The notes below the pieces were generated by a model. It saw nothing but the letters and a program-made list of their open reading frames with translations, ran no database searches and was not told the DNA's origin. This document shows positions 14,601-23,555 of a stretch of DNA of 41,477 nucleotides, piece by piece. The DNA lies in NCBI GenBank assembly GCA_902761035.1, contig CACWIW010000141.1:1-41477 (forward strand), given 5' to 3'. Source of the DNA: an uncultured bacterium. Its GTDB lineage: Bacteria; Verrucomicrobiota; Kiritimatiellia; RFP12; UBA1067. The translations under genes and the position numbers were made by a program. Each line of letters begins with the position of its first letter. The first letter of the stretch is position 1.

Positions 14601-17600
14601 CCGGCATGTTCGAGATGACGCGCAGCCGGTTCACGACGCACTGGTTGATTGTCGTGAGCGGGATGCCGTTGTCCGCGAGCGTGCGGTCACCGAAGGCGTC
14701 GATGGAGACCCAGATCCAGCGCGTGAGATCGTGGTAGTCGTCGAGGTCCGTGTCCTTGCGCTTCAACTCGATGTAGTAGCCGACGCGCGAAAGGTTGTTG
14801 GTCGGAGCCGCGTCGTTCACGTAGGCGTACGGCACGTAGCCGAGCGACGTGAGGGCCGTGCCGCCGTTTGCCGCGATGTCGAAGACGCGCGCGCGGGTCA
14901 TGCCGTCCAGATACGCGGCGGGTACGTTGTTCTCTGTGCCGCTTGTCGTCGGAACACCCGTCTCCGCCGCGCCGAGCACGAAACCGGGATCGTCGGCGAT
15001 TGCGCCGAGGATGGCATTGCAGTAGGTCTCGGCCATCTTGTCCTCGCCCGGCCAGTCGGGGTGGAGGTTGTTGTTCGCATAGAAGCTGCCCGTAATGTAG
15101 GTCGATGTGTCGCCGGGCACGCTGTAGCGGTAGCAGGGCGTGTAGAGGTCGGCGAAGTACGCGCGCTTCGCCGGGAACGTGGCGTTCGCGATCGCGTTGC
15201 TCATCGCCGCGTTGAACGCGACGACCTTCGCGTCCTTCGCGGCGTCGTAGGCGATATCGACGACCGCTCCCGCGATGAACTTCGCGTGCGGCTTGCGGTT
15301 CAGCGTCTTCCACACGAGGTTCGTCCACACGGGGAAGAGCTCTTCGGCTGTCGAACCGTTGGAATTGATGTCGTTCGTGCAGATCTTGGCGAGGACGAAA
15401 TCAACGTCGCCCGCGCAGTCGAGCATCGCGTCGATGGCGTCAATCGTGCCGCCGCCGCCCTTCGTGACGAGGCGTTGTCCGCTGATGCCAGAGTGCCACA
15501 CCCACTCCTCGGGCATCACCGCGCCGCAGATGTCGTTGCTCTCGACCTTCCAGTGCCCCTTCGCGACGGGCGCGTAGCCGGCGGCGGCAAGGCGCTTCAT
15601 CAGGAAGATGCGCCAGTTGCCGTAGGTTGAGTCGCTGCCCTGCGTGATGGAGTCGCCCGTGCAGAGCACGTTGATTCGCTCCTTTGGCGCGGAGTAGTTG
15701 AGGTCGAGCCAGAGGCGTCCGCCGCTGGCAAGGTTCTCGGTCCAAACCTTCACGTCCGCACCGTTCGCGCTCGTCGTGTCGAACAGGGCGTTGAGCGCGG
15801 CGGCGTCCATGTCGAGCGTTCCCTTGTCCCACGTCATCAGGAGGAAGCGGCCCTTCGTCGACGCCGCATACTTGGCGGGAAGCGCGAACTTCGCGCCGGA
15901 CGCGAACACCGGCGGCTCAACGAGCCGGAGGGAGAACTTCACGGGGTCGAACGTGATGCGTCCCGTCGCGCCCATGTCGAGTTCGTAGAGGTAGAACCCG
16001 CCCACTTCGGGGAATGACGCATTGCCGTCAACCATGAGCGTGGTGGATGAAAGCGAAATCGGATCGTAGCCGATGTACTCGAACGTCTGGGTAGCGCCTT
16101 CGGGGAGAAGAATGTTCGCGTTGCCAAGCGAGGACGCCGCCGTTCCATCCTTCTCCCAGTTCCAGGCCGTATTGAAGACATTGTTCGTAACGCCCGTCCA
16201 GAGGTACTTCGCCATGCCTGCGCGTGTAGGCGCCTCGGCGTACTTCAACCAGAACTCGATGCGAATGTGGGAGTAGGCTACTGTGCTGAAATTCAACGCG
16301 TCGCCTTTGTAGGCGAAAGTCCAGTCGAGCGACTTGCTGCTGTCATAGCCGTGGTTGCCGATGTTGGCGAGCGTGCCCATGCCGATCGAGCGGTCTGTGT
16401 TTTCGGCCGTGCCGCCCCAGCCGTTGTAGGCGAAGAGGATTTCAGCCGCCGGGAACGCGCCCTCCTCCGAGAACTTGCGCATGATCTGGAAACAGCCGTG
16501 GCCGCTCGTGCCGCTGGTGGTCATCGTGTCGTTGAAGCCGTAGGTTGACGACCATGGATCGGCAACCACATCGTCCCCTGTACGCTCGGGCTGGGAGTAG
16601 TTAATGGGATTGAACTCAAGGTAGCCCTCAACGGAGTCGTCGCCTGCAGCCACCTGCTGGACGCCGCCGAAGTTGCTCCACACGTGGAGCTTCGTGACGC
16701 TCGTCTGCTTGCGCTGGGCGTGCGTGACGGGGAACGCCACGTCCGCCCAGTTGGAGCCGGGCGCATCCATGTCAACCCACAGCGCCTGTAACGCGCCCGT
16801 GTCCTTGCGCACAAGCTCGATGTAGTAGCCGACCTTCGCGATGCCCGTCTCCTGCATCGCCGGTGCGTAGGTGTAGGGAATCGAGTAGATGTTCTGCGCG
16901 TAGCGCATGGTGGCTGTCGGCTCGATGGTGCGGACGCGCGTGAAGCCATTGAGATACGCCGCCGGGACGTTGTTCGTCGCGTCGAGGACAACCGCCGGAG
17001 GCGTCCACGAGGACGGCGTGTTCTTGCCCGTCGCCGTCGCGAGCGTCACGAGCTTCGCCTTGATCGCGGCGGCCACGGCGTTGCACTCCGCATCTGTCTG
17101 CGCCGTCGTGATGGTGCCGGCGATATCGACGCACTCGACGTCCGTCTCCGTCGCGCACCACGACGCGATGTCGGCGTTGAGCGCCGCCGAACCGTTCGGG
17201 ATCGTGCAGGCGATCACGGTCGTCATCGGAAGCGCGGTCTTGATGCGCGTGACGGCCGCCTTGTAGTTGGCGAGCACCGTCGCGTCGGCGACGCCGTCGG
17301 CGACATCAATGTCGCCGCAAAGGAAGATGGTGAAGTCGGGATAGTTCGCCGCCGCGCAGTACGTCTCGAGGCCTTCGAGAATGCCCGCGCGCGTGGCGGA
17401 CGTCTTGAGCGCGAGATCGACCACGCCCGCATGGCGCTTCCAGGCGTCTTTGGCGTTGCAGATGATGCTGGCACTCGACGTCCGCCAGCCCGTCATCTCC
17501 ACTTTCCACCCCTCAGCTGCGAGGAGCGCACCGAGTTGGGCACGGTAGCTGTTGTTGTTCGCGCCATAGACGTAAGTGCCGCCCACGTTCCAGATCTTGA

Positions 17601-20600
17601 TCGGGTTCAGCTCCGCGACGGCAGCCGAAGCGGTATGCAGCACCACGCTGCCGCTCTCGTAGGTCACGTAGTTGTCATATGGACACCCGACAACGTTTAC
17701 CATTCCCGCGCTCGTGCGCGTCAGCGTGCCAGCCGAGAAGAGCGTCACGTCCGCGCCAGCCGCAGGTGCTGACACGCCGGAGTAGAGCTCCGTCAAGTCA
17801 AACGTCACCGCCGCCGCGATTTCGAGCGAGCCCGCGAATGCGCCGAACGGAAGCGGCTTGTCGTATGTGGCCGCGCCCGCGATGCTGAGATTGTTGTTCG
17901 CCGCATGGAGGAGCGTGCCGCCATCCTCCACGACAAGACGCGTCACCTTGAACGGCGTGGTGTTCGTGCAGAGGCGCATGTCCAGCGTGCCGCCCGCGTG
18001 GATCGTCACAGGCACTGCGGCGGAGGAAATCGCGATCTCCGGCTTGCGCGTAGAGGCGATGGAGTCCATCACCACCGTGCCGCCGAAGATCTCCGCGCCG
18101 GAGTTCATCTGCTGGTCGGTGTGGTTGTTAATGATGTAGAGCGTCCCCGCGCCGTACTTAAACAGCTTTGAATACGTGCCCTCGGCGCAGATCGGCGGAT
18201 AGATGGTGATGTCCGTCGTCTCGTTCGAGACGACCACCTTATTCGCCACGTAGATCCACGCAATACCCGAATTCGGAACGAGCGCGCCGTCGAGCGCGGT
18301 GAACTCCTTCATGTGCATCTTGTTCGAGATGTTGTCCATCTTGCCGCCGTTCTTCACGGTGATGGACTTGAACGTGCCGGTCTTGGAGCTGTCGGACGCG
18401 GACTTGAACACGGCAGACGATCCGTCGATGACGACATCGACGTTGGGCAGTATCAGGTCCTTGTCGTTCCTAAGGGGGTAGAACGTGCCGCTCTTCACGT
18501 AAACCGTACCCGCCGACGAGCTGTTCGCCGTGGCGATCCAGAAGGTCTTCCCGGACGGCATGTCGAGCGTAAGCGTGTGGTTGTTCAGCACGAGCGCCGA
18601 TGTGTTGTAGCTGGCGTTGATCATGCCGAAGCTCGCCGTGCCGCGTATGAGGGCGTCCGCCGTGAGCTCGAGACCCGACATCTGCGCCTGACCGTTGGTG
18701 CCATCGGCTCCGGTATTGCGCAGCGCGCCGAGGCCGTCCGGACCCGATCCCGCGATCTTGTAGTAAACGGCGTTCCCGTTGCCGTTCCCGTTGAAGTCGA
18801 ACGCCGCGCCGTCCAGAACCTCGATCGTCCTACCGTTGTTCGAAAAGACCGACGTGGCGCCGTACTTCATGATGCCCTCCGCCACCGTGACGCCGGTGAG
18901 GTGGGTCATGCTGGCAGAGAGAACCATCGTGCCCGCGCCGTCCTTGATGAGCTTTCCGGTAAAGACGGGCTTGTTGCCGTTGCCGAAGGTGAGCGTCTCG
19001 TTCGCGGGGACGGTCACGCGGAGGTTGCCCGTACCGGCGAGGACAGGGTGCTTGGCGAGGAACGCCGCATAATCGGCGGCATGCAGTTCGTGGCCGTTGA
19101 GGTTGATCGTCGCGGCATCAGCGAGACTGTCCGCGATGGCGGACAACTCCGTATCCTCCGTGAGCGTGATGCTGTCGAGGAGCGTGGCGACCGTCGGCGC
19201 GGCGGAGGTTGCACCGGCGTATGTGGGCGTAGTCGAGACGACCCAGCCCTGGCGCGCAACGGCCGAGCCCTTCGTGAAGTCCGTACCCGTCGCATTCTCG
19301 AACACGCGTCCGCTTGCGTTGTCGAAAAGCGCGCCCTTCCCGGCCGCAGTCTGCACCGGCACAAGGTCGCGCACGACGATACCGCCGTCCTTCACGACCA
19401 TCGAGTCAAAGCGGTACTTCGCGGCGTACCCGCAGCCATACGAGGCGAACACGCAGAGGTCGCTGTATGTATACGAAACGCGGCTTTCCGGGATTTCGGA
19501 GGACGCGCCGCCACCGTCGAGGAGGAACTTGTCCGCAGCCGTGATGCGGCAGAGGTAGTCGGTGTTGGCGGCAGGCCTCACGGTAGTGGAAGCGGTACCG
19601 CCGCCGTGGAAGCGGAAGGACGGGTTGGAGCCATCGTTCTGCATGTTGAAGAGATAGCAGGAACCGGCCCAGCCCTGTCCGAAGAACGTCTTCTGGTGCT
19701 CGTAAATGACGCCGCCACAGCGGAAGTCTGTCGTCGTATCCGTACCGGGAATGTAGTCAAGGCGCACGGTCTGCGCACCCATCGAGGTGATGGACGCGAT
19801 TTCCGAAGCGTAGGGGAGGTTGTCCGTCTTCACGAGGAAGAAGCGGTAAAAGACACCATCCGCCTTGAGCGCGGCGGGAAGCATGTAAGTATAGGTCGTC
19901 GTGTCGGCGGCGATTGTCGCTACCTCCTCCCACGACGTCCAGGCGTTCTTGCGGGTGTCGCAGTCCGTCGTGCCGTATGCGACGTAGAGTTTGTACGCGG
20001 AACCGTCGGGGTTCGCGAAGGCGAGCGTGACGGCATCGGCCGTTGCCGACGCCACGGACACGGAACGCGGGAAGCGGAACGTGGGCGTTTCGTCCATCAC
20101 GCGGCCAAAGCGGCTTTGCGGCACTTCGGCGCCCGTCTCGAACGGCGTCTCGGTCTTGTTCTTGTAGAACACGTTGTTCACCTGGTCGTAGAGGCCGATG
20201 TCGCCAGCGGCGTTGACGGCGGGGATGAAGTCGCGCACCTTCGAGCCGCTTGAGCCGCCGATCTTCATGCGATAGAACGTGAAGGTGCCTAGTTGGCGTC
20301 CGGTGTTTGCGCCGAAGATGGCGAAGTTTCCGCTTCCATTTATCGACCGGTCAATGGCCTTGCGTGTTTCCGATCCGCCGCCTGTGAGCGTAAGGTAGCT
20401 CGCCGGATCGATCACCAGACGGTAGTCCGTGTTCGCCACAGGAGTGGAAACGGTGTAGTTGGATGAACCGTAGAACCTGAACTTCGTTCCGCCGTCGTTC
20501 TGGAAAATGAACAAGTACTGCTTGCCGGCATAGCCACGCCCGAAGAAGGTCGTATCGTTCACGAAGGTGGCTGGAGTCTTGAACCGGAAATCGACGGCCC

Positions 20601-21036
20601 AGTTGTTTGCAGGCGCAACGCCGGTGTCGATCCACTGCGCGCCGGTGGAGGTGATGGAGACGAGTTCCTTCGCCATGTTGACGCCAACGGTCTGCATGAG
20701 GAAGAAGCGCAGGGGGCGTCCGTCGCGCAGCGCGGCGGGAACCTCGTACTCGTAGGTGGTCTGGTCGCCCGCGATGTCGGCGACCTTCTCGAACGAGTCC
20801 CAGGCGTGCTTGTCGTCGCCGCCGTCCGTCGCGCCGTGGGCGACGAACAGCTCGTGGTCGAGCCCGCCGAAGCCGGCGAACGAGAACGTGAGTGACGTCT
20901 CCGTCTGCCGCGTGACGCACAGCGTCGCCGCGTCCACCGGAATGAATGCGCAGGCTGCAAGAGCCAAAGCGCCAACCCAGGCGAAACGAGAGGTTTTCGC
21001 CTTCCCCCAAGGGGCGTTGCTCACAAGTTTTTCCAT
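11608..21036 (-). CDS. Giant surface protein A (3142 residues to the frameshift): LamG-like, SGNH esterase and beta-helix modules
   Basis: Start ATG 21036 (MEKLVSNAPWGK) has GAGGAAAAGC before it and leads into a signal peptide with core WVGALALAACAF. Modules in order are: two repeats of an Fn3-like strand set (HAWDSFEKVADIAG / NAWTSWEEVATIAA) plus a LamG-like 'STGAQWIDTG' lectin fold; beta-helix with autotransporter-associated strand repeats (about residues 620-1130); a degenerate SGNH-like module; a module starting NNVPAAYLNGFTRVR; and an apparently active SGNH hydrolase (GDSITQG, Ser1796; CTND; NNLHPDW, His1992). Then come a second NNVPAAYL module, an Fn3 domain, more beta-helix and half of a PA14-like domain. 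The frame stops at 11608 in mid-domain and continues in another frame at 10472-11637. No outer-membrane barrel is present. The role is probably adhesion with glycan ester hydrolysis; this is inferred. Confidence 0.85.
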   Translation of the reverse strand: MEKLVSNAPWGKAKTSRFAWVGALALAACAFIPVDAATLCVTRQTETSLTFSFAGFGGLDHELFVAHGATDGGDDKHAWDSFEKVADIAGDQTTYEYEVPAALRDGRPLRFFLMQTVGVNMAKELVSITSTGAQWIDTGVAPANNWAVDFRFKTPATFVNDTTFFGRGYAGKQYLFIFQNDGGTKFRFYGSSNYTVSTPVANTDYRLVIDPASYLTLTGGGSETRKAIDRSINGSGNFAIFGANTGRQLGTFTFYRMKIGGSSGSKVRDFIPAVNAAGDIGLYDQVNNVFYKNKTETPFETGAEVPQSRFGRVMDETPTFRFPRSVSVASATADAVTLAFANPDGSAYKLYVAYGTTDCDTRKNAWTSWEEVATIAADTTTYTYMLPAALKADGVFYRFFLVKTDNLPYASEIASITSMGAQTVRLDYIPGTDTTTDFRCGGVIYEHQKTFFGQGWAGSCYLFNMQNDGSNPSFRFHGGGTASTTVRPAANTDYLCRITAADKFLLDGGGASSEIPESRVSYTYSDLCVFASYGCGYAAKYRFDSMVVKDGGIVVRDLVPVQTAAGKGALFDNASGRVFENATGTDFTKGSAVARQGWVVSTTPTYAGATSAAPTVATLLDSITLTEDTELSAIADSLADAATINLNGHELHAADYAAFLAKHPVLAGTGNLRVTVPANETLTFGNGNKPVFTGKLIKDGAGTMVLSASMTHLTGVTVAEGIMKYGATSVFSNNGRTIEVLDGAAFDFNGNGNGNAVYYKIAGSGPDGLGALRNTGADGTNGQAQMSGLELTADALIRGTASFGMINASYNTSALVLNNHTLTLDMPSGKTFWIATANSSSAGTVYVKSGTFYPLRNDKDLILPNVDVVIDGSSAVFKSASDSSKTGTFKSITVKNGGKMDNISNKMHMKEFTALDGALVPNSGIAWIYVANKVVVSNETTDITIYPPICAEGTYSKLFKYGAGTLYIINNHTDQQMNSGAEIFGGTVVMDSIASTRKPEIAISSAAVPVTIHAGGTLDMRLCTNTTPFKVTRLVVEDGGTLLHAANNNLSIAGAATYDKPLPFGAFAGSLEIAAAVTFDLTELYSGVSAPAAGADVTLFSAGTLTRTSAGMVNVVGCPYDNYVTYESGSVVLHTASAAVAELNPIKIWNVGGTYVYGANNNSYRAQLGALLAAEGWKVEMTGWRTSSASIICNAKDAWKRHAGVVDLALKTSATRAGILEGLETYCAAANYPDFTIFLCGDIDVADGVADATVLANYKAAVTRIKTALPMTTVIACTIPNGSAALNADIASWCATETDVECVDIAGTITTAQTDAECNAVAAAIKAKLVTLATATGKNTPSSWTPPAVVLDATNNVPAAYLNGFTRVRTIEPTATMRYAQNIYSIPYTYAPAMQETGIAKVGYYIELVRKDTGALQALWVDMDAPGSNWADVAFPVTHAQRKQTSVTKLHVWSNFGGVQQVAAGDDSVEGYLEFNPINYSQPERTGDDVVADPWSSTYGFNDTMTTSGTSGHGCFQIMRKFSEEGAFPAAEILFAYNGWGGTAENTDRSIGMGTLANIGNHGYDSSKSLDWTFAYKGDALNFSTVAYSHIRIEFWLKYAEAPTRAGMAKYLWTGVTNNVFNTAWNWEKDGTAASSLGNANILLPEGATQTFEYIGYDPISLSSTTLMVDGNASFPEVGGFYLYELDMGATGRITFDPVKFSLRLVEPPVFASGAKFALPAKYAASTKGRFLLMTWDKGTLDMDAAALNALFDTTSANGADVKVWTENLASGGRLWLDLNYSAPKERINVLCTGDSITQGSDSTYGNWRIFLMKRLAAAGYAPVAKGHWKVESNDICGAVMPEEWVWHSGISGQRLVTKGGGGTIDAIDAMLDCAGDVDFVLAKICTNDINSNGSTAEELFPVWTNLVWKTLNRKPHAKFIAGAVVDIAYDAAKDAKVVAFNAAMSNAIANATFPAKRAYFADLYTPCYRYSVPGDTSTYITGSFYANNNLHPDWPGEDKMAETYCNAILGAIADDPGFVLGAAETGVPTTSGTENNVPAAYLDGMTRARVFDIAANGGTALTSLGYVPYAYVNDAAPTNNLSRVGYYIELKRKDTDLDDYHDLTRWIWVSIDAFGDRTLADNGIPLTTINQCVVNRLRVISNMPGIESTAADENNVRGWVEFWPSQYNTDPSGLLDAPAKTFRCDWNDKRSDNMSGYGTMQVHRFTPGEANPAQVMFAFNRWTGSDCYEIGIGNFSHNGKAIDQTWMGDANTRERNTSLAYEVAKIEIWTASDTPDGAAFVLVDEVSPSGGGEATVTGEVRDFGADASSATLTLEWSTDPAFATVAGSTNIGVVAETGAVSATATGLTTGQTWYFRFTSVNSANVSAASGVSDPLDYSEGVWRPQTTSDVWTSIAWQKNGAGSPVAFNPAWTAKFDGNEATPVASVQVPEAVRAEQVTVDASANYTLTGAGAIASKRLVKKGTGKLTLGAGVLAETPDIEIEGGTVKLADDAVVGAAGRNGGTITVKNGGQFDLNYNDTASGNGRARALVTSGKKFVLEGAGPDGDGALVSTFANTAYGSPIDEIELTGDTTIGGVSRIDIRGNPKNRITGPTNVTLTVKTRPTSDYGLGLVGGSISVGKLNVAPEGKFKIEGATAINIPYGIDLYGMFMFYTGSGTWSTGGITAMGTAGSIGNASGDAYVRTPVTIPSDAKLTLNGGGTTHYTDVVTNRNEISVANGNHYIEGPLVNEGNPVIKTGRNFFIYPSTVTGDSRIEASGGQTWLSGRSDWGDAALNVTLTGSGSLVIGANNDGYGMPKFGKNKLSVTVASGHSGTVFFHPSTSAAIDGLTCSGLINNFYMQGPGTKTKNAGPIIDGHANNIVFTATNIEAGNGNGRGEWTITGENTHIVVNCLSAHWIGSDCYAGSFTFKDGLLEVGSGGIREAWTDPTRTAFNMESGTLRATANFNIGKAGMRATFGSPKKDGAVTFDLNGKTVKWGTGLTGASDVTLTGAGTFAPDRAGIQGIPLGKWTVNATGTVDLRNAAGFAGGLALAENVTAKLDIAGTNMVEFLAWTWNGNAWNDLRPRYLAQQPITPFVATSLTYLNRAASATVDVKYGNGSGYNYMGEFYVSADQVGTWSFNYKARTHLGVFIDDNELSTTAGS
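11615..11640 (-). other. Frameshift site in surface gene A
   Basis: Upstream frame reads GVFIDDNEL then runs to TGA at 11608; downstream homology resumes as RAFHDRRFMISM in another frame. Compared with the second PA14 domain of A and both of C, the strand that carries the 'L..GWH' motif is missing between them. A small deletion of roughly 15-20 codons, not a multiple of three, explains both the loss and the shift. No tandem repeat or classic slippery heptamer is visible here. Confidence 0.6.
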
Positions 21037-21074
21037 CGCTTTTCCTCTTTGTAACTGTTGATGATTACTTCTTG

Positions 21075-21089
21075 ACCAGTTGAACTGGT
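21075..21089. promoter_or_regulatory. Operator-like perfect palindrome at the start point of gene A
   Basis: ACCAGTTGAACTGGT is a perfect 7+1+7 inverted repeat. It overlaps the predicted transcription start of A and contains GTTCAA (minus strand, 21080-21085) exactly 7 nt past the -10. Placement at the start point, not after a gene, argues for a protein-binding site instead of a terminator. Confidence 0.55.
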
Positions 21090-21092
21090 GTA

Positions 21093-21122
21093 ATGATACC
21101 ATAATTTCACCGCCGAGCACAA
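21093..21122 (-). promoter_or_regulatory. Promoter of surface gene A
   Basis: On the minus strand TTGTGC (21117-21122), 18 bp, then TATCAT (21093-21098) preceded by TGG. The same layout occurs at 23983, 32878 and 39942. A truncated palindrome head GGTAGGGCC lies at 21132, about 10 bp upstream of the -35, the same offset as the full element near the promoter of D. The untranslated leader would be about 50 nt. Confidence 0.65.
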
Positions 21123-21172
21123 GGCAAAAATGGTAGGGCCCATTTCCCCCAAAAAAATGAGGTCGTATGACG

Positions 21173-23428
21173 TTAGACAAAGCCCGTCTCGCTGAAAATC
21201 TCGGACAGCTTCTCGATTGTCACAGGCTTCAGGAGAAGCGCGTCGAAGCCATGTTCCCGATATGCCGCACGTGCCTCCACGTCCGCCGTTATCGAACACA
21301 CCTTCAGATGCGCGAGACGTTTGTCGCCCCTGATTCGCCTCACGAGCTCGACGCCGTCCATGACCGGCATCCACATGTCCGACATGACGAGATCAAACAA
21401 ATGGTCTTTCTCCAGCAGGTCGAGCGCAGCCTTGCCATCCTCCGCAAGTTCGATGTTGGTTATGCCCAGGTTCTTCAGCATGGCCTTCAGCACCGCCCGG
21501 TTCACAGGAGAATCGTCCACCACGAGGATGCGTCCCGGCATTTCCGGCGCCCTGGACTCCGTTGCCTGAGCGACCGGCAGCTCGCCTTTCACCGTCTCCT
21601 CCGGCGCGACGGCGACCGGCACGTCCGTTCGTATCCTGAAGCCCTTCCCCGGCGCAGTCTCGATCGAGACAGTGCCGTTCGCGAGGCCCACAAGCCGCTT
21701 GCAGATCGCGAGGCCGAGCCCGCTGCCCTCCGTTCGGTTCTTGATGTCGGCCTGCACGAAAGGCTGCATGAGGCGTTTCGCCTTCTCCGCCGACACACCC
21801 TTGCCGTTGTCCGCGACCGTCGTCGTCATCACCCCGTTCTCGTACGCGACCTTGACGCGTATCGTGCACGGCCCCGCATACTTGACCGCATTGCCGATGA
21901 AATTGAACAGCACTTGCCGGAACCGGTGGGGGTCTATCATGTAGCGCACCGACCGCAGGTTGTCAGGGATATCCGCGACGATCGTCTGTTTTCTCGCCTT
22001 CGCCATCGGCTCGAACATCGGCACCATGTTGCACACCAGCTCGCCGACATCCGTCGGCTCGTAGCAGAACTCAAGTTTCCCCAGATCCATCTTCGACAGG
22101 TCGAGAACGTCGTTGATCAGCTGCAGCAGCGTCTTACCGCTGGACACGATCATCTTGAGGTAGCGCTTCGCGTCCTCCTGCTGCACGTCGCCCGCCTGCA
22201 GGAGCTCGGAAAAGCCTATGATGGCGTTGAGCGGCGTGCGGATGTCATGCGAGACCGACGAAAAGAAGTAGTTTCTCGACTTCTCGGCCTCGATCACCCG
22301 GTCTCGCTCGGCCTTCAGTCGCATGGCCGCGGAATGCCGCTCGAGTGCCAGCTTCAGCACGGTGGCGGCGACATTGAGCGTGCCCCTGTCATCCTCCGAT
22401 ATCTTTCTCTGCCGGTTAAGGTAGTGAAGCGCGATGCCGCCCCAGGGCTTCCCGTCGCTGTACACGATGACGGCTTCAACCGAGCTCGACGGACAATCGG
22501 AAGGTATAGCTATGACGGTCTGCCGCTTCGTGTCATTCAGCACGATGAGGTGGTCGGCATCCTCCACGGGCGGGATATTGAGCTTGTAGAACGCACATTC
22601 CTCGCAGCGGCAGGGACATTCCTCAGGTTCGCCGCCCGCATACAATATGCGATGGTCGCCGTCTACGGAATGGATCACGATGTAATCGCAAGCGGTCAGC
22701 ATGAGCAGCCGGCGCATCGTCAGATCGATCAATCCCGGAATATCGTCCTTCGACAGGGCGAAGAAGAGCAGGTCGCTGCGAAGGCGCTGATGCGCCTGTA
22801 TCTGATCTATCAGCGCGCGCTCGAACTCCCGCCCGTTCTCCTCGTATTCGTTCTTTCCGAGCGCGATGTCCTGTAGGGCCATGTCCCTTTCGTGCAGCCT
22901 GTGGCATGCGATAAGCAGATCGGCCGCCTCGTGGACATTGCTGATGATGCGATCGGAGAACTCCCTGCGAGGCGCCTTGACGAAGTCGAACCCAACGAAC
23001 CCAAGGATCTTGTTTCCGCCGCCGACGAGCGGCGTCGCAATCAGCGACTGGATGCCATGCGTACTGAGCCAACCGCGGGAACCGGAGTCGATGGCGTCAA
23101 AGCCCGTAAACATGAAGTCGTGTCCGGACGTAATGCAGGCGTTGAAGTCCGCAAGGGCCGCCAGATCGCACGCCTGCTGCCTGCCGATCGTCGGTCTGAT
23201 CCCGTCGGCGCACCACTCGTGCGTGTTGGTGCACATGGACGTCTTTCCGGGTTCCAAGAACCGGTAGACGTAGCAGCGGTCGGCCCCCACGTTCCGACCG
23301 ATCTCCGCGAGGACGAAATCAGAAATGTCTTCGTTGGGCTCGGCATGGACGACACGCCTCAAGAGCGAGCTGAAAAGCACGTGGTCGGCGTGCATCGTCA
23401 CGGCGTCAATCGTCCCGTTTTCTTTCAT
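21173..23428 (-). CDS. Hybrid sensor histidine kinase with GAF-type sensor domains and a receiver domain
   Basis: 751 residues; no signal peptide or membrane segment is visible, so a cytoplasmic sensor is likely. Residues ~10-175 and ~225-365 read as two GAF-like sensor domains. A coiled linker leads to a HisKA domain with H-box SVSHDIRTPLNAIIGFSELL (His394), then HATPase_c with N-box FNFIGNAVKY, DNGKG (540-544) and GSGLGL, and a receiver domain (ILVVDDSP; phospho-acceptor Asp684 in VMSDMWMP; Lys734). There is no DNA-binding output, so a separate regulator must carry the signal. The second sensor domain holds a tight cysteine cluster (C271, C273, C275, C278), a possible metal or redox site. 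Start ATG 23428 has AAGGAGG 10 nt upstream and overlaps the stop of a 30-codon ORF. Gene A follows 136 bp downstream on the same strand with its own promoter. Confidence 0.93.
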   Translation of the reverse strand: MKENGTIDAVTMHADHVLFSSLLRRVVHAEPNEDISDFVLAEIGRNVGADRCYVYRFLEPGKTSMCTNTHEWCADGIRPTIGRQQACDLAALADFNACITSGHDFMFTGFDAIDSGSRGWLSTHGIQSLIATPLVGGGNKILGFVGFDFVKAPRREFSDRIISNVHEAADLLIACHRLHERDMALQDIALGKNEYEENGREFERALIDQIQAHQRLRSDLLFFALSKDDIPGLIDLTMRRLLMLTACDYIVIHSVDGDHRILYAGGEPEECPCRCEECAFYKLNIPPVEDADHLIVLNDTKRQTVIAIPSDCPSSSVEAVIVYSDGKPWGGIALHYLNRQRKISEDDRGTLNVAATVLKLALERHSAAMRLKAERDRVIEAEKSRNYFFSSVSHDIRTPLNAIIGFSELLQAGDVQQEDAKRYLKMIVSSGKTLLQLINDVLDLSKMDLGKLEFCYEPTDVGELVCNMVPMFEPMAKARKQTIVADIPDNLRSVRYMIDPHRFRQVLFNFIGNAVKYAGPCTIRVKVAYENGVMTTTVADNGKGVSAEKAKRLMQPFVQADIKNRTEGSGLGLAICKRLVGLANGTVSIETAPGKGFRIRTDVPVAVAPEETVKGELPVAQATESRAPEMPGRILVVDDSPVNRAVLKAMLKNLGITNIELAEDGKAALDLLEKDHLFDLVMSDMWMPVMDGVELVRRIRGDKRLAHLKVCSITADVEARAAYREHGFDALLLKPVTIEKLSEIFSETGFV

Positions 23429-23517
23429 GTTACTCGAGCCTCCTTGCCGAAATACGGAGTACCACGCGTTCCTTCTAGGTCGAATACAAAGGTTCGCGTT
23501 GTTTTCGATTTGCTCAT
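23425..23517 (-). CDS. Small ORF (30 residues) overlapping the kinase start
   Basis: ATG 23517 with AGGGAGG 9 nt upstream opens MSKSKTTRTF...GKEARVT, 30 codons. Its TGA overlaps the ATG of the kinase (ATGA, 23428-23425), the classic arrangement for translational coupling. The peptide is basic at its N-terminus and has no recognised domain. It could be a leader peptide tuning kinase synthesis, a micro-protein partner, or a chance ORF. The strong ribosome site and exact overlap favour translation. Transcription presumably comes from the promoter at 23983-24012. Confidence 0.55.
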   Translation of the reverse strand: MSKSKTTRTFVFDLEGTRGTPYFGKEARVT

Positions 23518-23555
23518 GTCATCAATCCTCCCTGAATCTCATGTCAGAACTCGTG

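Noticed and set aside
18313..20253. 646-codon open frame on the plus strand opposite gene A
   Set aside because: Antisense shadow; the minus frame has signal peptide, domains and ribosome site, this one none.
21075..21089. Palindrome as terminator of the kinase gene
   Set aside because: It lies downstream of the promoter of A at the start point, and equivalent motifs occupy the same place at other promoters.
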